From Pseudarthrobacter sp. NamE2 (lineage in GTDB: Bacteria; Actinomycetota; Actinomycetes; Actinomycetales; Micrococcaceae), in the NCBI RefSeq assembly GCF_005796205.1, contig NZ_VAHN01000011.1:93335-157334 (forward strand): a DNA stretch of 64,000 nucleotides, in the 5' to 3' direction. A model generated the notes under the pieces. It saw only the letters and a list, made by a program, of their open reading frames with translations. It was not told the DNA's origin and made no database searches. A program made the translations under genes and the position numbers. Of this stretch, positions 50,283 to 58,898 are shown in pieces (positions within the stretch are counted from its first letter, which is position 1; the number at the start of each line of letters is the position of its first letter).

Positions 50283-51683
50283 CTAGCTGGAAATGCCTTG
50301 GGTCTGCAGGACCAGGTTCTTTACCGCGGCGGCCGGAACCTGCCGGCCGGAACTTAGGGACGCTTCGACGGAAGAGGGAATTTTTGCACTGGAACTGATC
50401 AGCAGGGGTGTGCCGTCAACCGAGTCGGGGAGCCTCCCGTGGGTGCCCCGCACGTGACTGGGGTCGAGGGGCACCGTGCTCATGGCGTAACGCAGTCCCA
50501 GCTTCTTCTTGACCAGGTTGAGGCCGGCTTTTGCCTTGGCCATCTTGTCCGCCGGGTCGAAAAAGAGTTCGGCAGGGTCGTAGCCCGGTTTCCGGTGGAT
50601 ATCCACGCCCCGTGCGTATTCCGGTGCCCGGTCGTCGTCGAGCCAGAAGTAGTACGTGAACCAGGCGGCCGGCTCCGCAACGACCACCAGTTCTCCGGAC
50701 CGTTCGTGATCGAGCCCATAGCGGCCCTGCGCTTCCCGGTCGAGCACTTCGTCCACGCCTTCGGTTGCCCGCAGCAGCGCCGCAACCCGCTCCAGGTCGG
50801 ATGGGTTGGAGACATAGACGTGTGCCACCTGGTGGTCGGCAACGGCAAAAGCGCGTGAAGTCCACGGATCCAGCTGCTCCCTGCCGTCCTGGATATATAC
50901 CTCCAGCAGGCCCTCCCGGCGCAGGACGCGGTTGATGTCCACCGGTTTGCGCGCCTCCTCAATCCCGTATTCGGCCACCGCGATGACCTCATAGCCGCGC
51001 TCTTCGGCCTCGTCCAGGAGCGGCGCCAGGGTGCGGTCCAGTTCGGCGGCCGCGCGGTCAGCCTGCGGTCCGTCCGGCCCGAACCGCTGCAGGTCGTAGT
51101 CCAGGTGGGGCAGGTACGCCATCAGCAGGTCCGGTGACTGTGTCCGCAGGACGTGCCGGGTGGAGCTGACGATCCATTCGGTGGAGCGGATGGTCGCCGT
51201 CGGACCCCAGTACTGAAAAAGCGGAAAGTCGCCGTACTGGCTGACGAGTTCGCCGTGCAGTTCTGCAGGCCGGACGTAGGCGTCGGGGGACTTGCGGCCG
51301 TCTGCGTGGTAGATGGGCCGGGGCGTCACCGTGAGGTCCGTCGTCATTCCCATGGCGTACCACCAGCAGATGTTCCCTGCACGGTATCCGGGATGCCCCC
51401 GCCGGCCGGCTTCCCAGATGTTTTCGCCGCTTACCAGCATGTTGTGCTGGCGCCACAGGAAGACGTCGCCCAGTTCCCGGAAATACCAGCCGTTTCCCAC
51501 GATGCCGTGCTGTGCCGGCGCAAGGCCCGTCAGCATTGTGGACTGGACCGTGCATGTCACCGCCGGCAGTACCGTGGCCAGTTCCGAGGACCAACCCTGC
51601 GACGCCAGCCGCGACAGGCGGGGCATCCGGCGCAGGGCCTTGGCTGTCAGGCCAACGACGTTCAGCAGCAGTACTGGTTTCAC
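50283..51683 (-). CDS. eboF: Alkaline phosphatase/nucleotide pyrophosphatase-family protein (EboF-like)
   Basis: A 466-residue type I phosphodiesterase/nucleotide-pyrophosphatase-like enzyme from the GTG at 51683, preceded by AAGGA. Seen: LLLNVVGLTAKALRRMPRL, the nucleophile region LATVLPAVTCTVQSTMLTGLAPAQHGIVGNGWY, LMAYLPHLDYDLQRFG (metal Asp/His) and AVADHQVAHVYV (His). No signal peptide. This family supplies EboF of the ebo clusters. Last gene of the operon, ending at a clear terminator. It probably removes a phosphate or nucleotide group from the pathway intermediate; inference. Confidence 0.78.
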   Translation of the reverse strand: MKPVLLLNVVGLTAKALRRMPRLSRLASQGWSSELATVLPAVTCTVQSTMLTGLAPAQHGIVGNGWYFRELGDVFLWRQHNMLVSGENIWEAGRRGHPGYRAGNICWWYAMGMTTDLTVTPRPIYHADGRKSPDAYVRPAELHGELVSQYGDFPLFQYWGPTATIRSTEWIVSSTRHVLRTQSPDLLMAYLPHLDYDLQRFGPDGPQADRAAAELDRTLAPLLDEAEERGYEVIAVAEYGIEEARKPVDINRVLRREGLLEVYIQDGREQLDPWTSRAFAVADHQVAHVYVSNPSDLERVAALLRATEGVDEVLDREAQGRYGLDHERSGELVVVAEPAAWFTYYFWLDDDRAPEYARGVDIHRKPGYDPAELFFDPADKMAKAKAGLNLVKKKLGLRYAMSTVPLDPSHVRGTHGRLPDSVDGTPLLISSSAKIPSSVEASLSSGRQVPAAAVKNLVLQTQGISS

Positions 51684-51726
51684 GGTTCTTCCTTGCAGGA
51701 TTTGGGTAAGGGCGGGCGGCGCCGGG

Positions 51727-52851
51727 TCATGGGACCGGGGCGGGGTCCAGCAGGTTGGACTTCGCCCACGCGATCTCGGCCGCGATCCCGTTGGTGATAC
51801 CCACGGACGAGCCGGGCAGGACGCTCCAGGTGTAGGTCTCGATGTCGAGGTGGACTTCAGGCCCGTACGGCAGCCGGGCAACGTCGGCAACCGTCTGCCG
51901 AAGCACGTCGACGGTGGTTTCCAGTGGTTCCGCCGGCACGTGATGGAGCGGGACATGGAAGTGGACGCGCCACGCGCTTTCCCCGGGCAGGTCCCTGAGG
52001 GCTTCGTCGAGGTCGTCGGCCGGAACTACCCCGGCGGGCTGCGCCTCCCGGACCTGATGCAGGTAGCGCGGTTCAACAAAGGAAACCAGGGCCGCGCGTG
52101 CCGCCGGATCCGAAGGATCCGGGACGTGCAGCGCCGCTGACGCCTGGACCTTCACGATGCGCAGCCCCGCTGCGTCAATTTGGCGAATGGCACCGGCAGG
52201 GTCAGCGAATGAAACAGCCAGGTGGCAGGTGTCCACGCACAGTCCCACGAATTCCGGATCGATGCCGCGTTCGATCCGGGATGCCAGCCAGCCGACGACG
52301 TCGGCGACGGTGTCGAGCATGCAGCCAGGCTCAGGCTCGACGGCGACGCGCACGGTCTTTCCCGTCCGCTCGCGGAGGTCCCGCAGGCGTGAGCTCAGCT
52401 CGGCGAACGCGAGGGTCGCGGCGTCGTCGTCGGCGTCTGTCCAGTCCGTACGCCAGGCGAGTGGAAGCGTCGAGATTGAACCGGCTGTGTCCTCCGGGAG
52501 CAGGGCCGCCAGTACCTCGGCGCAGTCCAGCGTGTACTCCAACCGCTTACGTTCCGCCCACGTCGGCTTGTAGACGTCCAGCTTGACAACCTCATTGTGG
52601 AAACCGCCGTAGGGGAAGGCGTTGATGGTGTGCAGTTCCAGCCCCTCGGCGTCGAGGACGCCGCTGAGGGCCATACGGTCTTCGGCGCTCCCGGCTATCT
52701 GGCGGGCCAGCCCTGCCGGCAGCCACAGCCCGATGCCCAGGGTTTCAAGGCCGGCCTCGCGCCGGATGGGGCCGGCATAGTCCCGGAGCTGCCGGATCAC
52801 GCCGTCAAAGTCCTCGGCGGGGTGGACGTTGGTGCAGTACGAGAGGAGCAT
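51727..52851 (-). CDS. eboE: Metabolite traffic protein EboE (TIM barrel)
   Basis: A 374-residue xylose-isomerase-like TIM barrel with the length and N-terminus of EboE (LLSYCTNVHPAEDFDGVIRQ, LGIGLWLPAGLARQI). Other blocks: LHTINAFPYGGFHNEVVKLDVY, TVRVAVEPEPGCMLDTVADV, VGLCVDTCHLAVSFADP and FHVPLHHVP. EboE in cyanobacteria is needed for transfer of the scytonemin precursor to the periplasm. It shares the EPEPG and TVADV blocks with the TIM-barrel half of the EboA fusion. Its ATG overlaps the EboB stop by one base (TGATG). Confidence 0.85.
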   Translation of the reverse strand: MLLSYCTNVHPAEDFDGVIRQLRDYAGPIRREAGLETLGIGLWLPAGLARQIAGSAEDRMALSGVLDAEGLELHTINAFPYGGFHNEVVKLDVYKPTWAERKRLEYTLDCAEVLAALLPEDTAGSISTLPLAWRTDWTDADDDAATLAFAELSSRLRDLRERTGKTVRVAVEPEPGCMLDTVADVVGWLASRIERGIDPEFVGLCVDTCHLAVSFADPAGAIRQIDAAGLRIVKVQASAALHVPDPSDPAARAALVSFVEPRYLHQVREAQPAGVVPADDLDEALRDLPGESAWRVHFHVPLHHVPAEPLETTVDVLRQTVADVARLPYGPEVHLDIETYTWSVLPGSSVGITNGIAAEIAWAKSNLLDPAPVP

Positions 52852-53729
52852 CAGGCGCGCACCCCCCGCAGCACGGAGTTGCCCTCAAAGCCTGCGGCAG
52901 CATCCGGCAGTTCCGCGGCATCGAACCCCGGGATGGGATCGAGGATCAGCTGGCCGCTCTGGCCGTAGAACTCGACCGGATTGCGCCACAAAACCTGGTC
53001 CACGTCGTCGGCGGTGAAGCCTGCCGTAAGCATGGCATTGGCGGTGCTGAGGGTTTTCAAGGGGTCGGAGCGGCCCCAGTCGGCAGCGGAATTCACCAGC
53101 ACCTTTTCCGTTCCGTATGCCTGGAGGATGGCCACCATGCGCTGTTCGTCCATCTTGGTGTCGGGGTAGATGGAGAAACCCATCCAGGCTCCGGCGTCCT
53201 TCACCATCTCCACGTTCGTTTCGTTGAGGTGGTCCACCACCACCATGCCGGGTGCAATCCCGGATTCGCGGACCACGTCCAGCGTCCGGCGGGTACCGGC
53301 GAGCTTTTCCCGGTGCGGGGTGTGCACCATCGCCGGCAGCGTGTATTCACGCGCCAGCTCAAGCTGCCGGCTGAACGCCTCGTCCTCGGCGGGAGTCATC
53401 GAGTCGTAGCCGATCTCGCCTACGGCAACCACGCCCTCTTTGACGAGGTATCGCGGGATCTCGTCCAGGACCGGGACGCAGCGGGGGTCATTCGCTTCCT
53501 TCGGGTTCAGCGCAATCGTGGCGTGGTGGCGGATGCCGAACTGGGCCGCCCGGAACCGCTCCCAGCCCAGCAGGGAGTCGAAGTAGTCGATGAAGGAGCC
53601 GACGTTTGTCCTGGGCTGTCCCATCCAGAAAGCCGGTTCCACGAGGGCGCGTACCCCGCTGGCATAGAGCGCCTCGTAATCATCCGTGGTGCGGCTTGTC
53701 ATATGGATGTGGGGATCAAAGATGCGCAT
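52851..53729 (-). CDS. eboB: TatD family hydrolase EboB
   Basis: A 292-residue metal-dependent amidohydrolase of the TatD type in its Ebo-associated branch. Motifs: RIFDPHIHMTSRTTDDYEAL (HxH, here preceded by the EboB-typical DPHIHM), VVAVGEIGYDSMTPAE (metal Glu), LPAMVHTPHREK (His), VVVDHLNETNV (His) and VLVNSAADWGRSDPL (final Asp). It should hydrolyse a bond in the pathway intermediate rather than DNA. Its start is 12 bases from the upstream stop and it is coupled to EboE downstream. Confidence 0.85.
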   Translation of the reverse strand: MRIFDPHIHMTSRTTDDYEALYASGVRALVEPAFWMGQPRTNVGSFIDYFDSLLGWERFRAAQFGIRHHATIALNPKEANDPRCVPVLDEIPRYLVKEGVVAVGEIGYDSMTPAEDEAFSRQLELAREYTLPAMVHTPHREKLAGTRRTLDVVRESGIAPGMVVVDHLNETNVEMVKDAGAWMGFSIYPDTKMDEQRMVAILQAYGTEKVLVNSAADWGRSDPLKTLSTANAMLTAGFTADDVDQVLWRNPVEFYGQSGQLILDPIPGFDAAELPDAAAGFEGNSVLRGVRA

Positions 53730-53741
53730 GGCGGGCTTTCC

Positions 53742-55238
53742 TTAAGAAGAAGTTGAAGTGCGGGGCGAGGACGCCAGGAGCAGCTGGACGTCCGCCGGAA
53801 CAGGCCGGCCTGCCGCGCGGCGTTCGGTTGCGAAATCGGCTGCCATCCGGGCGAGCTCGTCATCGGAGCGTTCAGCGAGGTCCGCGACGGCACTGAGACT
53901 GATCCCAAGGAAGACCAGCTTCAGCACGGCGTGGCGCCAGCTGTGCTGGTCCAGGTATGCGGCGGCGAATGGCCCGGTGGCGGCAGCGACCAGGCCGCTT
54001 TCGTTGGTCCGCAGGGCCTCCGTGGTCAGGCGGAGTCCTGCGGTGACGACGGCGGCGGGCAGCTTTGGCGAAGCGGCAGCCAAAGCTCCCAGTCCCCGCA
54101 GGACGCCGCGCCGTTCGGAGGAATCGCCGCCGTCATAGAGGGCCAGCAGGGCTTCGGCCAGTTCGTCTGCGGGCAGGATGTCGGGGAGCCGGGCAATCAG
54201 CAGTCCGCGTCCATGGTCACTGGTGGTGCCAAACAGAACGCCTGCCGGATCTGTATCCGGCCATAGGGGACCGCGGCCCAGGCGGCGGCCGGCCGTGGCG
54301 AAGATTTTGGCGAGCGCACCGCTGTCGGCCGCGACCGCCGTCGTGCTTTCCTGAAGCCAGCGGTCCAACTCCCTGGCGGGTCCTGACGCCTCCCAGCCGG
54401 CCCGGAGCGCCATGATGCTCCGCACGGCAAGCCCCGGAGCGTCGTGGGAGTGCCGGGGCAGCTCGACGGCGGCGACGCCGCGGTAGTCCAGTTCGGCCAG
54501 CGTGGCGAGCGCGAGGGGCAGGTCAACGGCGCCTTGGCCGAACGGCAGGTGCTCGTGGGCGTGCGCGGGCATGTCATCCAGCTGCACGTTGGCCAGGAGC
54601 GGGCCAGCCTCCAGGAGCGCCCCGCGCACACCGCCGGGCTCGACCACCACGCAGTGCCCGATGTCCACGGTCACACGCAGATTGTCCGGGTTACCCAGTT
54701 CTGCACGCAGGCGCAACACATCGGCGACGGTCTGGACCAGCATGCCGGGTTCAGGCTCGACGGCGACAACGACGTTTCTTTCCCTGGCATAGTCAACGAT
54801 GTCCGCCACCCGGGAAATCAGGCGCTGCCAGCCTGTTTGGGGGCTGGTGTCCGCCGGTAGGATGCCGGAGAAAAACGAGACACATTCTGCCTGCAGGACC
54901 GCTGCGATGTCCACGGCGCGGCGCAGGAAGGCCAGGCGGATGTCCGCCTCTTCATCCACCAGTGCAGGCCTGTGCTTATGGCGCGGATCCAGCAGGAAGC
55001 GCGTGCCCGTTTCAATGACAATGCGGAACCCCAGCTCATCGAGCCGGGCCCGAAGCCATGAAAGCTGGTCGTCCAGGTCTTCGGCGAAGGGGTCCAGGTG
55101 CGGGTGGCCCAAGGTCAAAGCCACCGCCCCGTAGCCCTGCTCGGCGAGGAGCTCCAGCGCCACCGGAAGCGGATGGTCGGTGAAACCGTTGGTACCGTAC
55201 CCCAGGCTGAAGGGCATGGCGGGGGCGGTTGTTGTCAT
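53742..55238 (-). CDS. eboA: TIM-barrel isomerase fused to an EboA domain
   Basis: A 498-residue two-part protein from the ATG at 55238, overlapping the EboC stop (ATGA). Residues 1-290 are a sugar-phosphate-isomerase-like TIM barrel (SLGYGTNGFTDHPLPVALEL, VVVAVEPEPGMLVQTVADVL, VTVDIGHCVVVEPG, VAAVELPRHSHDAPG). Residues about 300-498 match EboA, a helical-repeat protein (WPDTDPAGVLFGTTSDHGRG, HSWRHAVLKLVFLGISLSAV, DDELARMAADFATERRAAGR). EboA is normally separate, so this is a fusion. A longer upstream frame over EboC is not coding. Function of EboA is unknown. Confidence 0.82.
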   Translation of the reverse strand: MTTTAPAMPFSLGYGTNGFTDHPLPVALELLAEQGYGAVALTLGHPHLDPFAEDLDDQLSWLRARLDELGFRIVIETGTRFLLDPRHKHRPALVDEEADIRLAFLRRAVDIAAVLQAECVSFFSGILPADTSPQTGWQRLISRVADIVDYARERNVVVAVEPEPGMLVQTVADVLRLRAELGNPDNLRVTVDIGHCVVVEPGGVRGALLEAGPLLANVQLDDMPAHAHEHLPFGQGAVDLPLALATLAELDYRGVAAVELPRHSHDAPGLAVRSIMALRAGWEASGPARELDRWLQESTTAVAADSGALAKIFATAGRRLGRGPLWPDTDPAGVLFGTTSDHGRGLLIARLPDILPADELAEALLALYDGGDSSERRGVLRGLGALAAASPKLPAAVVTAGLRLTTEALRTNESGLVAAATGPFAAAYLDQHSWRHAVLKLVFLGISLSAVADLAERSDDELARMAADFATERRAAGRPVPADVQLLLASSPRTSTSS

Positions 55239-56128
55239 GACTCGCTGATCCTCGTTCTTCCGGGCCGGGACCGCAGGGCCTTGCCGAACAGGTCCAGTGA
55301 CGCAAGCGCCGCTGCTGCGGAAGTGTTGCCCTGCCGAAGCGTGAGCGCTGCCTGCAGCGGGATCATCGCCCGGATGCCTGCCTTGGTGGCTTCCAGGGCA
55401 TTTTCCGCCTCGGGGTTGCGGGCGGCCCGCAGCTGGGAGGGAGCGCACGTGGCGGCGTAGGCGGCGGTTGCTGCCAGCACGGTGAGGAACCGGCTCCGGG
55501 AGCCTGCGGAAGTGGGTACAGCACCCGCAAGCAGGGTGCCGGCAATAAGGCCGGTGCCGGTGGCCACGCCGGAAGCCGTCCTCGTGGTTGTTCCCGCCAC
55601 TTCGCCGCGGGAAAGCAAGGTGACAGCGACAGTATGGCCGCCCATGATGCCTGCGGCACCGAGCGCGGGGCGAAGGTGGGCGGACCCTGCCCCCATCAGG
55701 ACGTCGAGTGCGCGGCAGCTGCCCATGGTGAGGGCACCTGGCACCGCATGGTGCTTGGCCACCAGGTCGTAGGTCCAGATGGCGGCGGCCAGCGGAAGTC
55801 CCACCGCGAGTGCCCGCCTGCCGCCCCCGGCGGCGCTCAGGCCGAGCCCGGCCAGGGTGAGGACCGCGGCGGCGGTGAGGGCTTTGCCGGGCGTGATGCG
55901 TCCGGACGGGATGGGCCGCTCCGGGCGCTCGACTGCATCGGTTGCGCGGTCGGCGTAGTCGTTGAGCGCCATGCCGCCTGCGTAAAGGCAGGCACTTGCC
56001 AGGGGAAGGACGGCCCTGCGGCCCCACAGGGCGTGTCCTGCTGCCGAACCACCTGCCAGGGTGTCGCCGAGGACAGTCAGGACAGCCGGTGCCCGGACCA
56101 GTTCAAGGTAGTCGTTGATGCGGCTCAC
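55235..56128 (-). CDS. eboC: UbiA-family prenyltransferase EboC
   Basis: A 297-residue integral membrane prenyltransferase from the GTG at 56128, overlapping the preceding stop (GTGA). N-terminus VSRINDYLELVRAPAVLTVLGD. The first Asp-rich motif is MALNDYADRATDAVERPERP (NDxxDxxxD), with IPSGRITPGKAL after it; about seven to nine hydrophobic helices follow. UbiA enzymes join a polyprenyl diphosphate to a ring or polar acceptor at the membrane. The usual second motif (DxxxD in a YD context) is weak (IWTYDLVAKHHAVPG). Acceptor unknown; the neighbours point to a cyclitol or sugar. Confidence 0.85.
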   Translation of the reverse strand: MSRINDYLELVRAPAVLTVLGDTLAGGSAAGHALWGRRAVLPLASACLYAGGMALNDYADRATDAVERPERPIPSGRITPGKALTAAAVLTLAGLGLSAAGGGRRALAVGLPLAAAIWTYDLVAKHHAVPGALTMGSCRALDVLMGAGSAHLRPALGAAGIMGGHTVAVTLLSRGEVAGTTTRTASGVATGTGLIAGTLLAGAVPTSAGSRSRFLTVLAATAAYAATCAPSQLRAARNPEAENALEATKAGIRAMIPLQAALTLRQGNTSAAAALASLDLFGKALRSRPGRTRISES

Positions 56129-57375
56129 TGCTGCTCCGGGCTCCCGGTGCCGGCGGCGGCCTTGGCGCTGGCCGTCCTTGCCCACTCCACGAGGTTGCGG
56201 GCCTGGTCGGCAAAAGCGTGGTCGTCGCTGCCCCACGGATCCTTGAAGAAGAAACCGAGAGCTGCGATGTGGCCTTTTTCCCCTGCCGCGTCGGCCAGGG
56301 CCATGAGCCGCGAGAGGTCAAGCACCATGGGCGCAGCCAGCATGGAGTCGTACGCGGTCCAGGTGGTCTGCAGCGTGAGCCGGGAACCCAGGAACCCTTC
56401 CACGTTGATGTGGTCCCAGGCCACCTTGGTCTCGCCCAGGTCCTGGACATTGTCGATGTGCAGCGGGGTGGCTGCGCCTCCGGTCAGTTCCTGGAGGCCG
56501 CGGTTCTTGGACTGCAGCTTTCCGGACACGGCCAGCGGATCGGCAAGGGTGGCGCCGTCGCCGCCGCCGAGGAGGTTTGTCCCCGCCCACGACAGGACAC
56601 GCAGCCCGCGTGCGGCGAATGCGGGAGCCAGGACGGACCTGAGCCACGTTTGTCCCGTTTTGCCATCCTGTCCGGCAGTCGGGATTCCGTTCCGGCCGGC
56701 CAGTTCACGGAGTGCAGGCAGGTTGAGCGCGGTGGAGGGAGTGAAACAGACGTAGGGAGAACCGGCGAGGATGGCGGCGTAGGCGCTGACGGAGCTGGGC
56801 GGCAGTACGGGCCGTGCCGGATCCTCCAGTGCGGCCAGCAGGAGGTCTGCGTCCATGAACTCAGGTAGCGCTTCAACAGGCGCTTCGGTGGAAGCGACGT
56901 CAAGAACGATCACACGGTCGAGGCCGTTGGCATGCTTGAAGTCAATGATGTCCTGGGCGAGGCGGCGCGCTACCTCCGCTTGCGGCTCCAACTGCTGTCC
57001 GGGGTTGTAGCCGGGCCGCACGCGCTGGTCGGCCTCCAGGAGCTGGGGCCGGACCGCTTCAACAAGGTGGGGCGGCAGCATGCCCGATTCGACGAGTGCC
57101 TCGGCACGCTTGGCCATGCAGACATCGCTGATGTCATGGCCGCCCACGATGAAATCCGCGAAGCCGGGAAGCTCCACGTCGCCGAAACGCTCCTGCTCCG
57201 TCACACATCCGGTGGCCTTCGCCAGCCCGGCCGTAATGGCGGCGAGGCCGACTGTTGCCGTGGTGGCTACAGACCCACGCGCGCCCACCAGCCACATACC
57301 CGTCCTGCTGTAGGCGCGGGCCCCGGGTAGTGCCGGCGGGACTACGCCCGTGCTGTCCTCAGCTGATGTTCCCAT
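56125..57375 (-). CDS. ino1: Inositol-3-phosphate synthase-like NAD-dependent cyclase
   Basis: A 416-residue protein from the ATG at 57375, after GGAGGAAG. It matches the bacterial myo-inositol-phosphate synthase family: Rossmann start MWLVGARGSVATTATVGL, GGHDISDVCMAKRAEAL, PSSVSAYAAILAGSPYVCFTPS in pieces, GKTGQTWLRSVLAPAFAARG and NLLGGGDGATLADP, then KLQSKNRGL with the catalytic lysines. It should convert glucose-6-phosphate, or a related sugar phosphate, to a cyclitol phosphate using NAD. It heads the ebo operon, where other species have the 3-dehydroquinate-synthase-like EboD. Confidence 0.88.
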   Translation of the reverse strand: MGTSAEDSTGVVPPALPGARAYSRTGMWLVGARGSVATTATVGLAAITAGLAKATGCVTEQERFGDVELPGFADFIVGGHDISDVCMAKRAEALVESGMLPPHLVEAVRPQLLEADQRVRPGYNPGQQLEPQAEVARRLAQDIIDFKHANGLDRVIVLDVASTEAPVEALPEFMDADLLLAALEDPARPVLPPSSVSAYAAILAGSPYVCFTPSTALNLPALRELAGRNGIPTAGQDGKTGQTWLRSVLAPAFAARGLRVLSWAGTNLLGGGDGATLADPLAVSGKLQSKNRGLQELTGGAATPLHIDNVQDLGETKVAWDHINVEGFLGSRLTLQTTWTAYDSMLAAPMVLDLSRLMALADAAGEKGHIAALGFFFKDPWGSDDHAFADQARNLVEWARTASAKAAAGTGSPEQQ

Positions 57376-57689
57376 GTGATGTCTTCCTCCTTGAAGCGGT
57401 GATGCGCCCGTCGTGGCCCACCGGTCACGCCCGTGACGAACGTGGTGCCGATCACAAAGAAACCTAACACGACTAATGACAGCAAACAACGAATGTTCTT
57501 GTCATATCGATATATGCGTGACTTCTTGTGTCGCAGTTAGGGCGAATAGCGCGGCGGTTTCGCTGGCCAACGCGCCCGGGATGTCGAGCTGTCCTGCTTC
57601 GCATCCGGTGTTTTTTAGGAAGGGCTGCGGGAGGTGGCGAAGGCCGCAGAGTGCGGGCGTTTCGTCGAAAGGTGTGCTGTAATTAGTCG
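57376..57689. promoter_or_regulatory. Divergent control region between the ebo operon and ROK regulator (2)
   Basis: 314 bases with an AT-rich centre. The palindrome ATATCGATAT (57504-57513) sits inside CATATCGATATATG and is the best operator candidate, likely bound by the divergent ROK protein. On the plus strand TAATTA (57680-57685) lies four bases before the ROK start codon and could be a -10 box for a leaderless mRNA. No gene is seen here. Confidence 0.45.
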
Positions 57690-58898
57690 ATGAGTGACAT
57701 AAGTACCTTTAATGGTTTGGGTTCGTCCGGGGCGAGCGAACTGTTCCAGATTCTTCGGGATGGACGCCCGCGCACCCGGACCGAACTGGCGGAACAGATG
57801 GGGCTCGCCCGCTCCACCATCACGCTCCGTATCGAGGCGCTCATGGAACTGGGGCTTGTCGGCTTTGTGGACGACGCCGTTTCGACGGGGGGCCGTCCTT
57901 CCTCCCGGATCGCGCTTAAGGCGGGCAGCAAGATTGTGCTGGGAGTGGACATTGGCGCGTCCCACCTGCGTCTTGCTGTTACGGATCTCACCGGACACCG
58001 CTTGAAGGAGGCAGGGCGCTCCATCGAGGTTATTAAGGGCCCCGACGTCGTCCTGCAGGCTGTTGTTGAACTCGCTGCCGAACTCCTCAGGGACTCCGGA
58101 AGGGACATGGCAGACCTCCTTGCCATTGGAATTGGACTCCCCGGGCCTGTGGAGCACCGGACAGGCAGGCCGATCAATCCTCCGATAATGCCTGGCTGGA
58201 ACGGCTTTGACGTCCCGGGCTATCTTCAGGGCCATTTCCAGGTTCCAGTCCTCGTGGACAACGATGTGAACATCATGGCGCTGGGGGAGCGCAATGTTGC
58301 CTGGCCGAACGTCGACGACCTCATCTTCGTGAAAGTTGCCACCGGCATCGGCTCGGGCATTGTTTCCAGCGGCATGTTGCAGCGCGGCGCGGACGGAGTT
58401 GCCGGGGATATCGGACACATCCGCGTGCAGAACGGTTCCGAGGTTCCCTGTCATTGCGGAAACAAGGACTGCCTCGAAGCAGTGGCGTCAGGGCCCGCGG
58501 TGGCGACGAAGCTCCGTGCGCTGGGCCTGGAGGCGAGTACCAGCGAGGACGTTGTGCGGCTGGTCGGTGCCGGAGCGACAGAAGCGGTGCACGCTGTCCG
58601 CCAGGCGGGGCGGGACGTGGGCGAGGTTCTTTCCGCCTGCGTCAGCCTGATCAACCCGTCTGTCATCGTCATCGGCGGTTCCATGGCGTTAGCGGGTGAA
58701 CACTTCATAGCGGGCATCCGCGAGGTGGTTTACTCCCGGACCATTCCTTTGGCCACGCAGCACCTCCAGATCGTGCAGTCCACCTCCGGATTGGATGCCG
58801 GCGTGCTTGGCGCCAGCATGCTTGCGATCCATCACGCCATGTCCCCGCAACGCATCGACGCCATGGTTATGGGCCTGACCGGAGCCGCTGCTGGCTAG
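57690..58898 (+). CDS. ROK family transcriptional regulator (2)
   Basis: A 402-residue ROK regulator. N-terminal helix-turn-helix: ELFQILRDGRPRTRTELAEQ, MGLARSTITLRIEALMELGL. Kinase-like domain: IVLGVDIGASHLRLAVTDL, GIGLPGPVEHRTGRPINPP, VDNDVNIMALGE, zinc motif HIRVQNGSEVPCHCGNKDCLE. It is divergent from the ebo operon and is its probable regulator, with a sugar or cyclitol as the effector. No Shine-Dalgarno sequence lies within range of the ATG, and a -10-like TAATTA lies only four bases upstream, so the transcript may be leaderless. Confidence 0.9.
   Translation: MSDISTFNGLGSSGASELFQILRDGRPRTRTELAEQMGLARSTITLRIEALMELGLVGFVDDAVSTGGRPSSRIALKAGSKIVLGVDIGASHLRLAVTDLTGHRLKEAGRSIEVIKGPDVVLQAVVELAAELLRDSGRDMADLLAIGIGLPGPVEHRTGRPINPPIMPGWNGFDVPGYLQGHFQVPVLVDNDVNIMALGERNVAWPNVDDLIFVKVATGIGSGIVSSGMLQRGADGVAGDIGHIRVQNGSEVPCHCGNKDCLEAVASGPAVATKLRALGLEASTSEDVVRLVGAGATEAVHAVRQAGRDVGEVLSACVSLINPSVIVIGGSMALAGEHFIAGIREVVYSRTIPLATQHLQIVQSTSGLDAGVLGASMLAIHHAMSPQRIDAMVMGLTGAAAG

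Noticed and set aside
53742..56027. A single 761-residue protein including the frame upstream of the TIM barrel
   Set aside because: The extra N-terminal part is the wrong-frame reading of eboC; the ATG at 55238 overlaps the eboC stop in an ATGA junction.
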